Shown: positions 11,041-22,821, counted from the stretch's first letter. The stretch is 64,000 nt of DNA from Bactericera cockerelli (GCA_024516035.1 CM044956.1:54279533-54343532); one strand, 5' to 3'. Numbers and translations: made by a program. The notes: generated from the letters alone by a model not told the origin.

Positions 11041-11660
11041 TGTGACTACTGCCCGTAGTCCAGATATCCTGAGTTCGATCCCCGGTCGGAGCAGATTTTT
11101 CACAGAAAATTCTGTTCCCTCCGTACAAGTGAGGCTGGCATTTTCGGCCCTAGCCAGGCTGGGTGAGGTTAATGTGGCTAGCTGGTACGATTCCCAACGA
11201 ATGGAGGGTTAAACCCCCGTCCTAATCCAGGACGTTAAATCAAATAGAATCGTTGGCTTTAGGAAGGGCATCCAGCTGTAAAAACAAAGTGAAACTCTAA
11301 TCTATAGAGAAGCGGACGAAGGGGTTTGCGGTAAACTCCGATGGCAGAGGAGAAACGCTTGCATACGAGTCTGCAACCATTGGGACATTTTCATCTTTAC
11401 TATTCAAGGTCTAAAACTTAACTGACCAAATTTCGTATTGTGCGCATGTCACATAAATTTTCTCTTCTCTCTTTTTATAATTTAATATTTCGTTACATAA
11501 TTTCGTTACATAATTTCGTCACATAATTTTGGTTATGTGCCAGAGCAAAGACATGAAAATGTCAAAAATGTGCCAAAACCAATCAAGCTGAAACATGAGG
11601 TTGAACAACGTCGACCCTGCTTGAGCGGGATAAGACAGAGTAAAAGAAGAAGAAGAGTAA
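11041..11660 (+). repeat. Composite retroelement 3' region: tRNA-like head, shared SINE body, LINE-like tail
   Basis: 11045-11095 looks like a tRNA-derived head (B box GAGTTCGATCCCCGG). 11150-11235 carries the body found in the 5S SINEs (GGCTGGGTGAGGTTAATGTG; CGAATGGAGGGTTAAACCCC). 11260-11660 continues with GAAGGGCATCCAGCTGTAAA and an AAGAAGAAGAAGAG end, typical of non-LTR element 3' ends. Part of the tail (about 11380-11560) recurs inverted at 51507-51780. Confidence 0.6.
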
Positions 11661-12127
11661 TGTGAATACCACAGTCCTTTAACTAAAAGCTCTATCAATG
11701 GATGGCTTTCCTTATGCGAGAGTGCATCTATAAAGCTAATGACTAACAAACTAACTCTAAGGACACGCATGCATGTGACACTGAAGTAATATGAATTATG
11801 GCCCATGCCTCTAGTTTTATGAGCGGTGTACTGACTTTAGCTGATTATGCTGATTGATACCCTCCCTTAGAACAGGCTTTACAACCAGATAATATCTAGA
11901 AGAAAGGGTAGCTACACTAACCACTAGGCTTGGTAAAGTAGACGCCATCTATCATTCACAACTTGAATAATAAATTATTATGTTGTAAACAAGTAACCAA
12001 GTGAGGCTATGATTGATATCTTCACTATGGTGGTTATTAAATTTTTCGTTATCCAAGAAAGAAGAATTCGATTTCTGAGGTTGATTAAATTTAATCCTCG
12101 AGATAGATTTTTCTCTTCTTTTTTTTT
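11661..12127. other. No gene seen upstream of the first identified cabut exon
   Basis: AT-rich sequence, probably intronic to the zinc-finger gene, because the exon at 12388 is preceded by a splice acceptor. I could not find the upstream first exon. Confidence 0.4.
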
Positions 12128-12208
12128 GTTTGTTTAACGTCGCTTTCAACTGTATGGCCATATCGACGGGGTTTTTACCATCCATTCGCTGGAAATTCAA
12201 ATTAACCT
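12128..12208 (-). repeat. 5S-SINE tail fragment
   Basis: The reverse complement contains CAGCGAATGGATGGTAAAAA, CGATATGGCCATAC and AGTTGAAAGCGACGTTAAAC, matching the SINE 3' body. The head is missing. Confidence 0.65.
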
Positions 12209-12387
12209 CTTAATATTTTTTTTTTTTTTCCTGTTTATATTTACATTGTCAATTTTGTATTTTAATTTTTACCATTATTAGTTTTCATATAATATGTTCT
12301 TCTAATAAAGAGTTTCATAATAATAATAAAGACAAAATACCTCTTTTACCTCTTCTTACTAACTGCAACTTTGCCTCTCTGTTCCAG

Positions 12388-12612
12388 GCCGGCCTGAACA
12401 AGACCTCCTATGACTACGAGTGCCTTAGCATGGACCGGAAGTACGCCAGCCTGCCAGCTAAGAAGCGGGCCCACATGTACACCCCGCAGGAGGACTACCC
12501 CGCCCACCTCCCCGCCACCCCCCAGCCCTCCGACTCTGAGGGGGAGCCGGAACTGGCGGATCTGTCCAACAAGAAGCTGTGCCCGGACAGCAGAGACCAC
12601 GACCTAGCCAGG
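12388..12612 (+). CDS. cbt: cabut exon encoding Pro/acidic N-terminal region
   Basis: 75 codons between acceptor GTTCCAG and donor GTGAGT, in phase 0 at both ends. The peptide runs from [19 protein letters not shown] through a [18 protein letters not shown] acidic stretch. The exon is strongly GC-rich compared with the flanking introns. Confidence 0.85.
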
Positions 12613-15560
12613 GTGAGTCGCCATCGGGCCAAGCAGGGGTTGGAGAAACAGTTGGGGTTTGCATTGATCAATTTCTTCCTATGTTTTCTTTTGAGTTGAA
12701 CGTCGCTTTCAACAGCATGATCCTATCAGGACGGGGGCTTTATTCTCCATTCGCTGGAAACTCACAAACCACCTACTCAAATTAACCTCACCCAGCGTGA
12801 GTGGGGCCGGGAATAGCCAGCATCACGAGATTTTGAATTTTAATGGTCACCCATCTTCAGTGAAAGAATGAGAATTGGTGTATTTAACCTGCTATCGACG
12901 CTAGCTCTTCATGCTTGAGGTTGGTTGGTTCTGGCACTCCTACTTCAACACCTTACGGTGGTTTGTGAGTTAACAACTTTACTGGCTACAAAAGTTAGCA
13001 AAGTTCAGTACACAAACATGTCTCTTCATACGTTGCCAATCATAATAATAATAATAATAGAAAATCTTATAAGGGCAAAGTTTTATAAGTAAAGCTATTA
13101 AGCCCAGAACAGAAGCTATTAAGCCCAGAACTAAAGCTATTAAGCCCAGAACTAAAGCTATTAAGCCCAGAACAATCAGCTTACGAGTTTCGATTGAATT
13201 TGGTTTGCACATTATTGATACAAAGATAGAGGTTTCTATTTGATTGTGACAAGAAGTGGATTGTTGGACACGGAATATTATTAAGATATCTTCAAGACCT
13301 GTCGCCTTCATTACTCCTTATCTCCTGCCTCCCTTTGTTCCCGGGGTACCTAGTAAACCTACTTTGACCTGCGATAAGAAGATCAAGCTTGTGCTAGAAT
13401 GTGACTAACTCTCTGCCTTGGCTAGACAAGTGGCCCTGAACTCTGCAAGAGATAAGGGAAGGTCGATAAGTCAGATAAGTTTCTATCTTCTTGACTCGTT
13501 TCCTCTAGTAGGCGGAGTATAAAAGTTCAAGAGGAAATACCCTGCTTATGAGCCGGATTTACCTGAAAATATTGTTCAGGGAAAGCAGGGAAATTTCCCG
13601 AAGCTTTTCACTGCAAATTATGTTTTTTAGAATAATTTATGCAGTTAAAAATGGTGTACATACTATGTACAACTATGTTATGTTTTAAAGTTAGAATGAC
13701 TCATAAACCCAGGAGCTTTATTGTTACTTGGGTTAGTCACTTTCAGAAAGATATTCACTCTCAGGTCAATGAACTCCAAAGTGAATTTTGTCACAAAGAT
13801 CCTTAACTTAATTGGTAGGTAAAAGAAAAAAAAATGCATAATAAGTTTTTAAAATGAGGTTGATATTGAGATTGTTACTCTTTCTTCTTCTTTTGCGTCT
13901 CCACTAATTGGAAGTTCTGTTTGAACAGATTTTTTTAGGAATTTTACACGAAAAAAATTCAGGATGGTTCAGTTTGAATCCTTTATCTCTGGTATAGGAA
14001 ATTGAACTCTAAAATTTAGAAAAGATTTAGAAAAGAAATTTTACATTTATTAATTAATACTAATATAGTTTCCTTGTTCACTTCGATGTTGCAGATTCTA
14101 ATGAACGCTACACCCCCCAGAACCCCCAGTCCGCTGCTGTCGACCACCAGCATTCCAGTGTCGGTCATCATGAGGGCGAACAAGGACGGGACCTGCATCC
14201 CTGATCCCTTTGGAATCCGTGAGATGAAACCCAAGCAAATGAAAGATGTCAGCCTGAAGAAGATGCTGAACGTGCAGGAGATGAGGAAGAAGTGTGTGCA
14301 GATGAACAACGAGGAGACGTCGTTCAACATCCTCAAGAGTTTGAAATACAAGATGAGTGGTCGGAAAGAAATGATATTTGTGGAGAGCAAAGATACCAAC
14401 CGCGATAAAGAGACCTCGGAAGAAGCTGCTAATCATGAGACTAAGGACGCATGCGTCACAACCCCATCAACGTGCGTTACCTTAGTGGCCTCAGCTTCAA
14501 CCCTTTGCCCAGACATGACCTCTTTTGTACCTGCTCTTCCAAGATCTCAGAATCTCAACGTAGCTCAAAGTATTACCAATGGATTTCCGGACATTTTGCC
14601 GAAACCTAACTCTAGTTTGTCCTCGTACATGGATGACACTGGAACTCAGACTGTGATATTTACTGGAGGCTCTTTTATTCCTCTTGATAAAAGCTCGCCC
14701 CTGTTCGTTTTTGATCGTAAAAAGCCAGTTAATAATGTTGAAAATAATTGTCCGTCGTTTCTGTTTTTTTCGCAACCGCCTTGTGAAAGTAAGGAACTCT
14801 TAGTTACCAGTAATAAAATCAAAAAATCAAACAAGCCCACAACCAATGACCCCAGAAGAAGAATCTTCGAGTGCAACTATGAGAACTGCGGCAAGAATTA
14901 CTTCAAGTCCTCGCACCTCAAAGCTCACATGAGAACCCACACAGGTAATATATCTCCCTTGCCTTTATCCCATATTAGCTTATGTTGCTGGGGGGTCTAA
15001 CCCACACAGGTAATGCATAACCTTAATAATATTTGAAGCTAACACAGATAGTGTCATAGTATTTTTAGTTTGTTTTTAAAGTTGTACAATTGTACATGTT
15101 GTTGGGTTACAGTTTTTAGGATAATTGACAATGACTGATGGAAAAACATTCTGTCTAGTCGAGTTAACCTATTTCATACTGCCCCTTTTATGTCAAAGCT
15201 CTGAATAACTCTACGGGATTTCGCAGAAAGACTACAATAGCCAGTTTACTTTACTTTGCAACTCGTCTACATAGCCTACATGTTCTGTTCACAGGAGAGC
15301 GTCCCTTCCTGTGTCAGTGGATCGGCTGTGGTCGCAGGTTTTCCCGCTCCGACGAGCTGAGCCGACACAAGAGAACCCACACCGGCGAGAAGAAGTTCGG
15401 CTGCACCATCTGCAACCGTCGCTTCATGCGGTCAGACCATCTGGCCAAGCATGTGAAGCGCCACAGCAAGGACAACGGGACCCCAAGCAACGTCCTGAGG
15501 AACTCTAACATGGCGTTCAACGTCATGGTGGCCAATGGTCCCATCCCAGTGACTGTATAA
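12388..15560 (+). CDS. cbt: Cabut / KLF10-KLF11-type zinc-finger transcription factor, 5' end missing
   Basis: Sequence-specific transcriptional regulator of the TGF-beta-inducible early gene (TIEG/KLF10-11; Drosophila cabut) group, acting in the nucleus on GC/CACCC-type sites. Three exons join in frame: 12388-12612, 14095-14944 and 15295-15560, stop TAA at 15558. The visible part is 447 residues. Exon 1 here is Pro/Asp/Glu-rich. Exon 2 opens with a [11 protein letters not shown] segment, as in cabut/TIEG N-terminal regions. Three C2H2 fingers close the protein, with helix residues KSSHLKA, RSDELSR and RSDHLAK and two TGE(R/K)-type linkers. The first finger is split from the second by an intron in the HTG linker. 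The first segment starts at a splice acceptor, so the start codon lies in an upstream exon that I did not find. KLF9/13-type factors share finger sequences, but the TPPRTPSP segment and length favour cabut. Confidence 0.88.
12690..12912 (-). repeat. 5S-headed SINE in cabut intron
   Basis: The reverse complement has a degraded 5S head (TAGCGTCGATAGCAGG), the body (GGTGAGGTTAATTTGAGTAG) and the TTGAAAGCGACGTTCAA tail. Confidence 0.7.
13085..13175. repeat. 20-21 bp tandem repeat (AAGCTATTAAGCCCAGAAC)
   Basis: Four consecutive units of AAGCTATTAAGCCCAGAAC plus one or two variable bases. A single diverged unit with the same AT-rich context is at about 25046-25066, so the unit belongs to a dispersed repeat that expanded here. 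Confidence 0.8.
13311..13560 (+). promoter_or_regulatory. GATA-motif cluster ending in a TATA box (candidate intronic enhancer/promoter)
   Basis: Between 13316 and 13490 there are six GATAA/TTATC-type sites: TTATC near 13318, GATAAG near 13373, 13451, 13464 and 13474, and TATCTT near 13484. A TATAAAAG follows at 13518-13525, preceded by GGCGGAG. The stretch is free of SINE sequence. It lies in the intron before the main cabut exon, so an alternative promoter is possible. This is motif reading only. Confidence 0.35.
14095..14944 (+). CDS. cbt: cabut exon with TPPRTPSP segment and zinc finger 1
   Basis: 850 nt, entered in phase 0 after TTGCAG and left after one base of a Gly codon at ACAG/GTAATA. 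It encodes [18 protein letters not shown] near the start and a long Ser/Thr/Asn-rich linker. The first C2H2 finger (C-x4-C-x12-H-x3-H, helix KSSHLKA) is at the end. Confidence 0.88.
15295..15560 (+). CDS. cbt: cabut last coding exon, zinc fingers 2 and 3
   Basis: Begins with GAGAGCGTCCC after TTCACAG, completing the Gly codon of the linker. It encodes fingers C-x4-C (helix RSDELSR) and C-x2-C (helix RSDHLAK) and a 34-residue tail ending in GPIPVTV before TAA. Confidence 0.9.
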
Positions 15561-18500
15561 CTTGTGAACCGAACAGACGTCGGCTCTGGGTAACTATCAT
15601 GCGTGATAGGAAGTTCTTTTGAGATAGTCTGTGAAGATTTAAGGGACCATTGCGCGCGAACGATAGACTTATTGCTTTACTACCAGTGCCTGGAATTGGA
15701 CAGGACCGTTTCGATATTTCTTGACAGATTTGGTTCATATGCTGCATGTACTAGGTATCTACTTTCTCATCCCAAGTGCTTGCTATGCCGGTTGTAATAT
15801 GTGATTTTGTTCTGTCCAAAAAAACTTCATCAATATCATATTGAACTGGTATGAACATTAGATTAGACTTCAATGTAAAAAGAAATGAAACGGTCCATAT
15901 TAGTTTTCATAATGTAAGAATTTTATGTGATAGGTTCTAGAAATCTAGGAGAAAAATCTTTTTCTAATTGTCACATGATTCTAGACTTTTACCTTCATAT
16001 TCTTCGTCAAAAGGTGTATGATTTTTAAACACAAATGTAGGTATTCCCTTAGTGAAATCAATTGTACTGAGTGTAGTTAATTGTAAGAATTACTTCTATT
16101 AATTGGTTTACTTGAATCTGAAATATGTAACTACATCTGATATGTGTCAGACTGATAGCAGTCCTAATCTCAAGTACTCATATACTGAGGGAGCACTTAC
16201 TGGAATTTGAAACACATACTAAGATGATTGGAAAGCGTATGGCAATAACCATCTTGGCATGAAAGAAATCTTTTCGTTGATGAAACCATCTAACATTTTG
16301 GACTCTTCAAGCCACTTGGCGTAATCACCCTCGTATCCACTATCCTACCAATGAATTTGGCATTACTATTCAGTAATATTTAATTTAAAATGAAATATTT
16401 GACGAAATCGAGCAGACTATCTCATCAAGAACTCCTATTATTTCTAAAAACAAAAGGTTCCTATTTCATCCTAATCAAAACTCATTGTGAAAAATTAAGT
16501 CCACTACGAAAGGACTCTAAACTTATTCGTTTTAAAATAGGTACAATATAAATTGTAAATTCAATATAAACATTAGATGTTGTGTTAGGGGTAGATTTTT
16601 ATAATGACTTAATTTATATTCATGCAAAAGATAATTATATTCTCTTGTGTTTCCATTTCACTTCAAAAGGATTAATTCTTCCTCAATAATAAAAAGTCAA
16701 TTTGAAGATGATTGCACCTTATCAATTTAACAACTTGTCAAATTAATATTATTTGAATGGCTATAAGCAAAAAGTCAAAGGAATAAAAAAAAATCAATAA
16801 TATTGTTAAAAAATGTTTCATGCGGACGTGCAAAAGAAACCTCTTCTACTCGAAATTTAATTAAATTCTCATCTTATCACCTCCGTTCAATCTGATAAGA
16901 CCCATTGCTAACTCGGCAAATTTATAATTGCTCAAAAGACCTATTTATTTTGCAATATTAGAGTAAGTACACATGTCTAATGTGTATAGGCAATGTAATC
17001 TTGAACATCAAAGGCAACAGTCTTTGATGTTTAAGATTGTTTTGTTACAGATTGGTTGTTAAAGTTTTTTACAAATATTGGACAAGTTGGGAAAACAATT
17101 TCGCTAACTGAACTCTAAATCTTAATTCTAAATTAGTTCTGAAATATTAACTTTATGTTACACCCAAATTATTTAAACTATAGCAACATGGTTTACATGA
17201 AATGGGTTAGGTACTGAATAAAATTTGGGTACCAAATTTACCAATACTGAACTATCTGTATAGGTAATTCATTGTATAGCTTGTATCCTATAAGATCTTT
17301 CTATAGTAAGATGATTAATAATGCTCTTTTCATTTATTCATCTTACCATGTGAGTCCAAGCAGTCCTCAAGAACTATTTTCAATTATAAAGAACCATGTA
17401 TACATACATTCTAATAATTAAACAAGAATGGCCTCGACGAGCCTTTACATCAATTTATTTTCCTTTTACATGATCAAAATGCAGTGTATGAATACGACTT
17501 CACATTCCTCTTCATATATGAGATTTTATTGTTACGATTGACAGCCTAGAAAAACTTTTCTTTTCCTCCAAAGATGAGCTCTAAAAGGTTTTCATATTGG
17601 CAGGCATAAATACACATAAACTTTTACCGACCAAAAGATTATGGGACTTGTTTTATAGACCAAAACTTTTCTCTTACCATATCATGTTTCATTGCTGCTG
17701 AAGCAAGTTTTTCTTCATCATTTATTGACGGAAGGGGAACTTGCGGTCTTCAATGTTTCCTTTTAGCAACTATTGGAATATTATATTAAATAAAGAAAAA
17801 CTGTATAAAATAAAAAAGCAATCGAACCAAGCTGATATACTCGGATGAATAACCAATATTTGTAAAGGAAATAATGGGATCTTTTGCTTTTGTGGACTTT
17901 TAAGATCACCAGGGGAATTGGAAAAATGTAGTGTTCTGTCTGAATCAAATCTTGAATCAACTAAATTTCAGATTGAAATATATCTCGAGGTCCTTTAAAA
18001 ACAACAAACTTTCTTTTTTGAGGACGCATTCTTGAAAATGTCACTTACAAGAGATTGCCTTGTCAGCAACAAAACAAAATAGTTTGCCTCTTTTCCATTC
18101 TCTCCTTAATACTCTTGTTCTATCCTTCAACTTGATATTTTATTTTATTCTTTTTGGGGTTTATCATCATCATTGTTTATTTTATAACTTTTTATTGTTT
18201 CATTTTTTGATTTTTTACGAGTGAATCCATTTTGTCACATCTGTTCTCTTCTGAATATTACCGAGAGCAAAGTTTTCGTTTTCTGTGGCATAAGGTTCAG
18301 ATGAAAACGTAGTTTTATGTTCTTATACTTACTGTCTTTCCAACTTAAATTCTCCACTTTTCAGCCCAACTTTTTCTTATGATAATTTATTTCACATTTT
18401 CTTTTATTGATTCCTGTCATCAGATAAAGGAATAAGATCCATGAGTAGCCAACTTTTTCATCACCAAAGTACATTGAGCTTGATGACACTTTTGCCGTTT

Positions 18501-19500
18501 AATATATTTATGATTTAACTATGTCTACTCCCCTTCTCCCACTTTGAACTGATTCCTAATATAACCAGAGGAACAGTGAGCTAATTGATAAGATTAAAAC
18601 CTATCGCCGAGGGGCAAGGACTCTGGATGTTAAGTCTCCTCTGTAAATAAATATCATGATTTTTAAGTCTCATCTGTAAATAAATATCATTAAAAAAAAA
18701 CCTATCGCCACACAGATGAGCACAATCTATAACTAAACCCACTGTTGGGTTAAGGAATGAAGAGTTCTTCTTGACTTTGCTGTAAAATAACTTAAAGATA
18801 TAAAATCCGTCTTTTCCCCCACGACTGCCTTTTTTTAACGTCAAATGCCTGTGAGTGCAAAATAAAATAATATTAGAAAAAAGTTTAATGCCTTTGCAAC
18901 AAAATTGTAAAAGTACATAATACGGACCATAAGCTATGAAGATATAAGTTTATGATAAAAATTTAATGCTCTTCTAGTAGATGTTGAGCTACAATAGAAA
19001 GATGGGTATTATTTACTAAAGGCATCTGATGATTAAATTTAATATGATGAATATTGTAAATATAAAGCTGGGTTATTAGAAAACAGGATTATTTAAAGAA
19101 AACGAAGACGCAGCCACGCATTCCTAAATTTCAGTCTTGTAAAATGGATTTACTCATATTTGGTTCTATATTTTATTATCCTGTTCACTTACTTTTCATG
19201 AGGCGGTGATTTTCTATGTTAGATTCTAAGATTTGTGTCGTGTTTTGTGTTTGGCCATCTGTTCTTGTATCATGTTCTTTTTAGTTCTAGTTATTCATAA
19301 TTTAATCACAACCATTTCCCTTGTTTAGTAAACTTATAATTTATTTACCTGTTATTTTATTTTGGTATTTTTTATTTATTTTGTAAACTCATTATTTTAA
19401 ATTTATGGATGTACAATTTTCATTTGAGTAATAAAAATGTAATACAGTAAAGCAAAGATTATTTTGTATGTTTTCATTTCTAATAGCATGTCATGAGTTC
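15561..19500 (+). other. Repeat-poor AT-rich region after cabut, probable 3' UTR and flank
   Basis: No gene and no SINE body or tRNA-like head was found over nearly 4 kb, in contrast to the rest of the window. Multiple ATTTA-type and AATAAA/ATAAAA motifs occur (for example ATAAAAATG at about 19430). A long cabut 3' UTR is likely, but the cleavage site cannot be chosen by eye. A short direct repeat (about 34 bp, CTGTAAATAAATATCAT) lies at 18642-18692. Confidence 0.45.
16997..17038 (+). other. 17-bp stem hairpin in the probable cabut 3' UTR
   Basis: AATCTTGAACATCAAAG pairs with CTTTGATGTTTAAGATT (one G-T wobble) around the 8-nt loop GCAACAGT. If transcribed it would form a stable stem-loop. 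No TIR/TSD context points to a MITE. Confidence 0.55.
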
Positions 19501-20515
19501 TTTATACAGCTGCTACCACCTACAATATGCAAGTATGAACAGCATCAAGAGTCACTGTTCTGATAGCACTCAAGATATACTAGAGCTCAAATGTCAATGT
19601 ATTCATTGGATAAGACAATGGTGAAGTATCAGCATCTACCAACAATCACACATTGTCTCAGGACTATAAACAGAGAACTGACTAGGTGACTAGCCAACCC
19701 TTACAAGCCAGGCTAGCTTGCTATTTTCTATGGGTTTAATGGCTTATAAAGAAAAAGTCAAAGTCCTCACAATGGTTTATCGCACATATAAATATGTGGT
19801 TCAGGACGAGCTAACTTTGACAGAAGTTAGGTGGAGAGCATCATTTCCTCCTCTCCAGCTGTAGCCAAGCTGGCTACAATAACAACAACAACAACAATAC
19901 ACAATAAATTTTCATCAGAGCTCGCTGTTACAATCAGGTGGGGTGGACTGTTATATTATTTCTCAGTCGACTTCATAACTCGAGTGCCTCCCTCGTCTTA
20001 TCAGCTCCGTTTGATCACAAAAGACCTCTGTGATTTATCACTCCGCAACAGGCCAAGTTTTAATCACAGGTTTCGTCCATGACACAGCGCACTGAGTGCT
20101 AATTAGGTTTCAATTTACAATGAGTACCAGGGAAATGTTTATACTGCTAGCTCCTCAATCCATATTGAAGCAAGCAAGGAGAAATAAGTAATGGAGACGT
20201 CATAACGTATATCTCATGGGTAATAAATATGTCCCATAAGAAACTATCCAATATGGCTGCCGTTATTACCTTCAAAAGCATGTAAGAAAAAAAAATGTTA
20301 TTGTTGAGATTTCCTCTGTGTTAGGACAAGCCAAGATGACCGATTTTACGGGATATATTTGAAGTATTACGAGTTCTCCATTAATTATTCCTCCATGGAA
20401 GGAAGTTTGACACACAAAAAAAATAATCCTGGGCTATTGGAAAGCTGTCGGTAAACTATTAAAAATAATCTCCAGATAAGCCAGCGTTGATCGCACGATA
20501 AATACACGAGCTCTT
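19501..20515. other. Intergenic, no gene seen
   Basis: A CAA microsatellite is at about 19883-19897. A less AT-rich stretch runs to about 20090, with an 83-codon frame that shows no domain. Nothing is assignable. Confidence 0.4.
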
Positions 20516-20517
20516 TA

Positions 20518-20690
20518 ACTCAAGTTAAGCAACGTCCAGCGAGGCTAGGACTTGGATGGATGATCATTCCCGGACCCACTATTCCCGGGTGAGGGTAAAT
20601 TTGAGTAGCTGGTTTGTGAGTTTCCAGTGAATGGACGGTATAACCCCCGTTGTGATATGAACATGCAGTTCAAAGCGACGCACAACCTAC
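20518..20690 (+). repeat. 5S-headed SINE, partial
   Basis: Starts inside the 5S-like core (AAGTTAAGCAACGTCCAGCG) and continues through the body (TTTGAGTAGCTGGTTTGTGA) to CAGTTCAAAGCGACG. Confidence 0.7.
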
Positions 20691-21081
20691 AAAAAAGTCT
20701 CTAGATAGAGAACTTTATTCTGTAATGGTCAAAACATTTTTGTTTGATGTCGCTTTCAACTTAAAATAATAATACTCTTAGGTGGCTGTGTCCGTGACCC
20801 ATAGATGGTCCAAACGATAGTAAAAAAAACTCTTTGGTGGAAAGTAAACAGTAGGCGAGGTTAATGCTAAAATCATCTTCTACCTTATTAAACATGTTGG
20901 ATCAAGTTTTATTTACAAATAACATAGAATATATACATAAATAGAAATTAAAATTAACAAAACAAAACTTGATCAAGGGCGGTGCTAATGCCAACGGCAT
21001 TCTCTTCCTACCTTCTACCTTCTCACCTTCATAGTCATTATTATGTAGTCAGTCACATTAGTCACATATCACATACTTTCA

Positions 21082-21385
21082 GTAGTCACCGTGGCAGAGT
21101 GAGTTAGCGCGCTAGGCATTGCACGCATGCTGACCTGGGTTCGACCCCCAGCGGGACAGGATTTTTTCTGATCTGTACTTGGAAATTCGGGGTTTACTCA
21201 TACCTCGTGAGAAAAAATGAGTAGTTACTTGTATGAGTAACGACGAGTGGCGGCATTACCAGAGTAAAAAGAAATTAATGTAATAGAATAATTCGAAATG
21301 TGAAGGCTACTCTTAATAATGCTGAGCCACTCACAAAAATTGCGAAGAAGCCTTTATTTATTTATTTATTTATTTATTTATTATA
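21082..21385 (+). repeat. tRNA-headed SINE, GTCACCGTGGCAGAGTGAG family, with TTTA tail
   Basis: Full head with A box (GTGGCAGAGTGAGTTAG) and B box (GGGTTCGACCCCCAG). The body has CTCATACCTCGTGAGAAAAA and GAGTGGCGGCATTACC. The tail ends in a TTTA microsatellite (21353-21382). Related copies are at 42122-42230, 55921-56165 and 57876-58120. Confidence 0.8.
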
Positions 21386-21824
21386 CAATATACGGATAAC
21401 AAAAGATCCTTTTCTAACTATTACATTAAATCCCTAGCTAATGAAATTGTAATTATTCTATCTTATTTTAATATAATAAATCTAAATCTAATGAAAATAT
21501 CTAAATCTAATGATGTACTAAAGTTAAGGTATGTTTGGCATGAGAAAAAAAAATATTGGTGAAAAAAAACATATAGATAATATATAGACTAGAACGAAGA
21601 GGAACTTAAAGTTTGTAGTGGAACTATATTAGACTAGAAGATAAAAAAAAAAAAAAAAAAAAAAAAAGATTAAGAAAGGTATCTATGAGGAAACATCAGT
21701 AAAACATTGATTATTATAGAATAACCTCACTTCTTGTGAGGAAGTGCAGAAAAAGTGCTTTACAAATAAAATCATGCATACATACATATTTAAAAATAAT
21801 TTCTTAAAGCTCAGTTAAGCCAGC
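21386..21824. other. No gene; poly-A run
   Basis: AT-rich sequence with a 27-nt A-run at about 21641-21667. No elements were recognised. Confidence 0.4.
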
Positions 21825-22090
21825 GTCGCGTCGATGGCATGTTGAATACACCGGTTCCCTTCAGAACACCGAAGTTAAGCGACATCCAGCGAGGTTAAGA
21901 CTTGGATGGGTGACCATTCAAATTCTAATTCTCGTGACGCTGGCTTTTCCCGGCCCCACTCAGGCTGGGTGAGGTCAATGTGAGTAGCAGGTTTGTGAGT
22001 TTCCTGCGAATGGAGGGTAAAACCCCCGTCGTGATATGACCATAGCAGTTGAAAGCGACGTTAAAACCCCACAAAAAAAAAAAAAAAAGC
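21825..22090 (+). repeat. 5S-headed SINE, full length reference copy
   Basis: The head aligns with 5S rRNA through CACCGAAGTTAAGCGACATC and GACTTGGATGGGTGACCATT, closing in GACGCTGGC. Next comes the central body (GGCTGGGTGAGGTCAATGTG; CGAATGGAGGGTAAAACCCC), then AGTTGAAAGCGACGTTAAAA and a poly-A tail. This is a SINE3-type (5S-derived, RNA polymerase III) organisation. It is nearly identical to 33411-33661, which suggests recent activity. Confidence 0.85.
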
Positions 22091-22384
22091 TCAGTTAGAA
22101 CCTTAAACGAGCCTAAATAGGTACAAATTTCAGCTATTTTACATCTACTGGTACGCAGAAACAGTGATGAAAACCTAATTGGCTTTTTTCCCCGCGGCTG
22201 GCGTCCAAGTTGAAATATGCGAAAATCCTTTCTTGGTGCGCATCTAAAAAATAAGAGGTATCATACATTTCAAATTTTAGCCTCATAGGACGTACACCAG
22301 TACGGAGAATCAAAGATGGATGGGTAGGTGTTAAGTGAACTTTTGCATTTTTAAGTACCCATCTATACATCGATTATGAGTAAG

Positions 22385-22528
22385 CTATCATATTTGTGTT
22401 AATCACTTCCGTTATATCACATCTACTGAAACTCGCTTTACTAAATCTACGCTTAAACCGGGACTTGAACCACTGACCTCCAGGTTACAAGTACGCCGCC
22501 TTATCGATGGAGCTACTGAGTTTTATTA
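22385..22528 (-). repeat. tRNA-headed SINE (CCTCAGTAGC family)
   Basis: The reverse complement carries GGAGGTCAGTGGTTCAAGTC and the family tail. The head is slightly diverged. Confidence 0.65.
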
Positions 22529-22821
22529 TGAGTATCTAATAGAAACATTAAAATTCGAATAATTTGCTACGTACAAACAAGTTGAAAGCTACATGAAGTC
22601 CTATTAAACAGAGAAATAAGCCAGCATCAATGGCACATAGGTACACTGTTACATAAGTGTTACACCTAACACCATTTCTCGTTCTATCTCTGAGATTGAA
22701 TGCATGACATCGTGATTGTGGCCCAGGCTGGATGAGGTTAACATGGGTAAGTTGGTAAGTTTCATTAAAAAAGGTAATTAATTGACATTACTCAACTCAA
22801 CTCTTCAGATTAAACATATTT

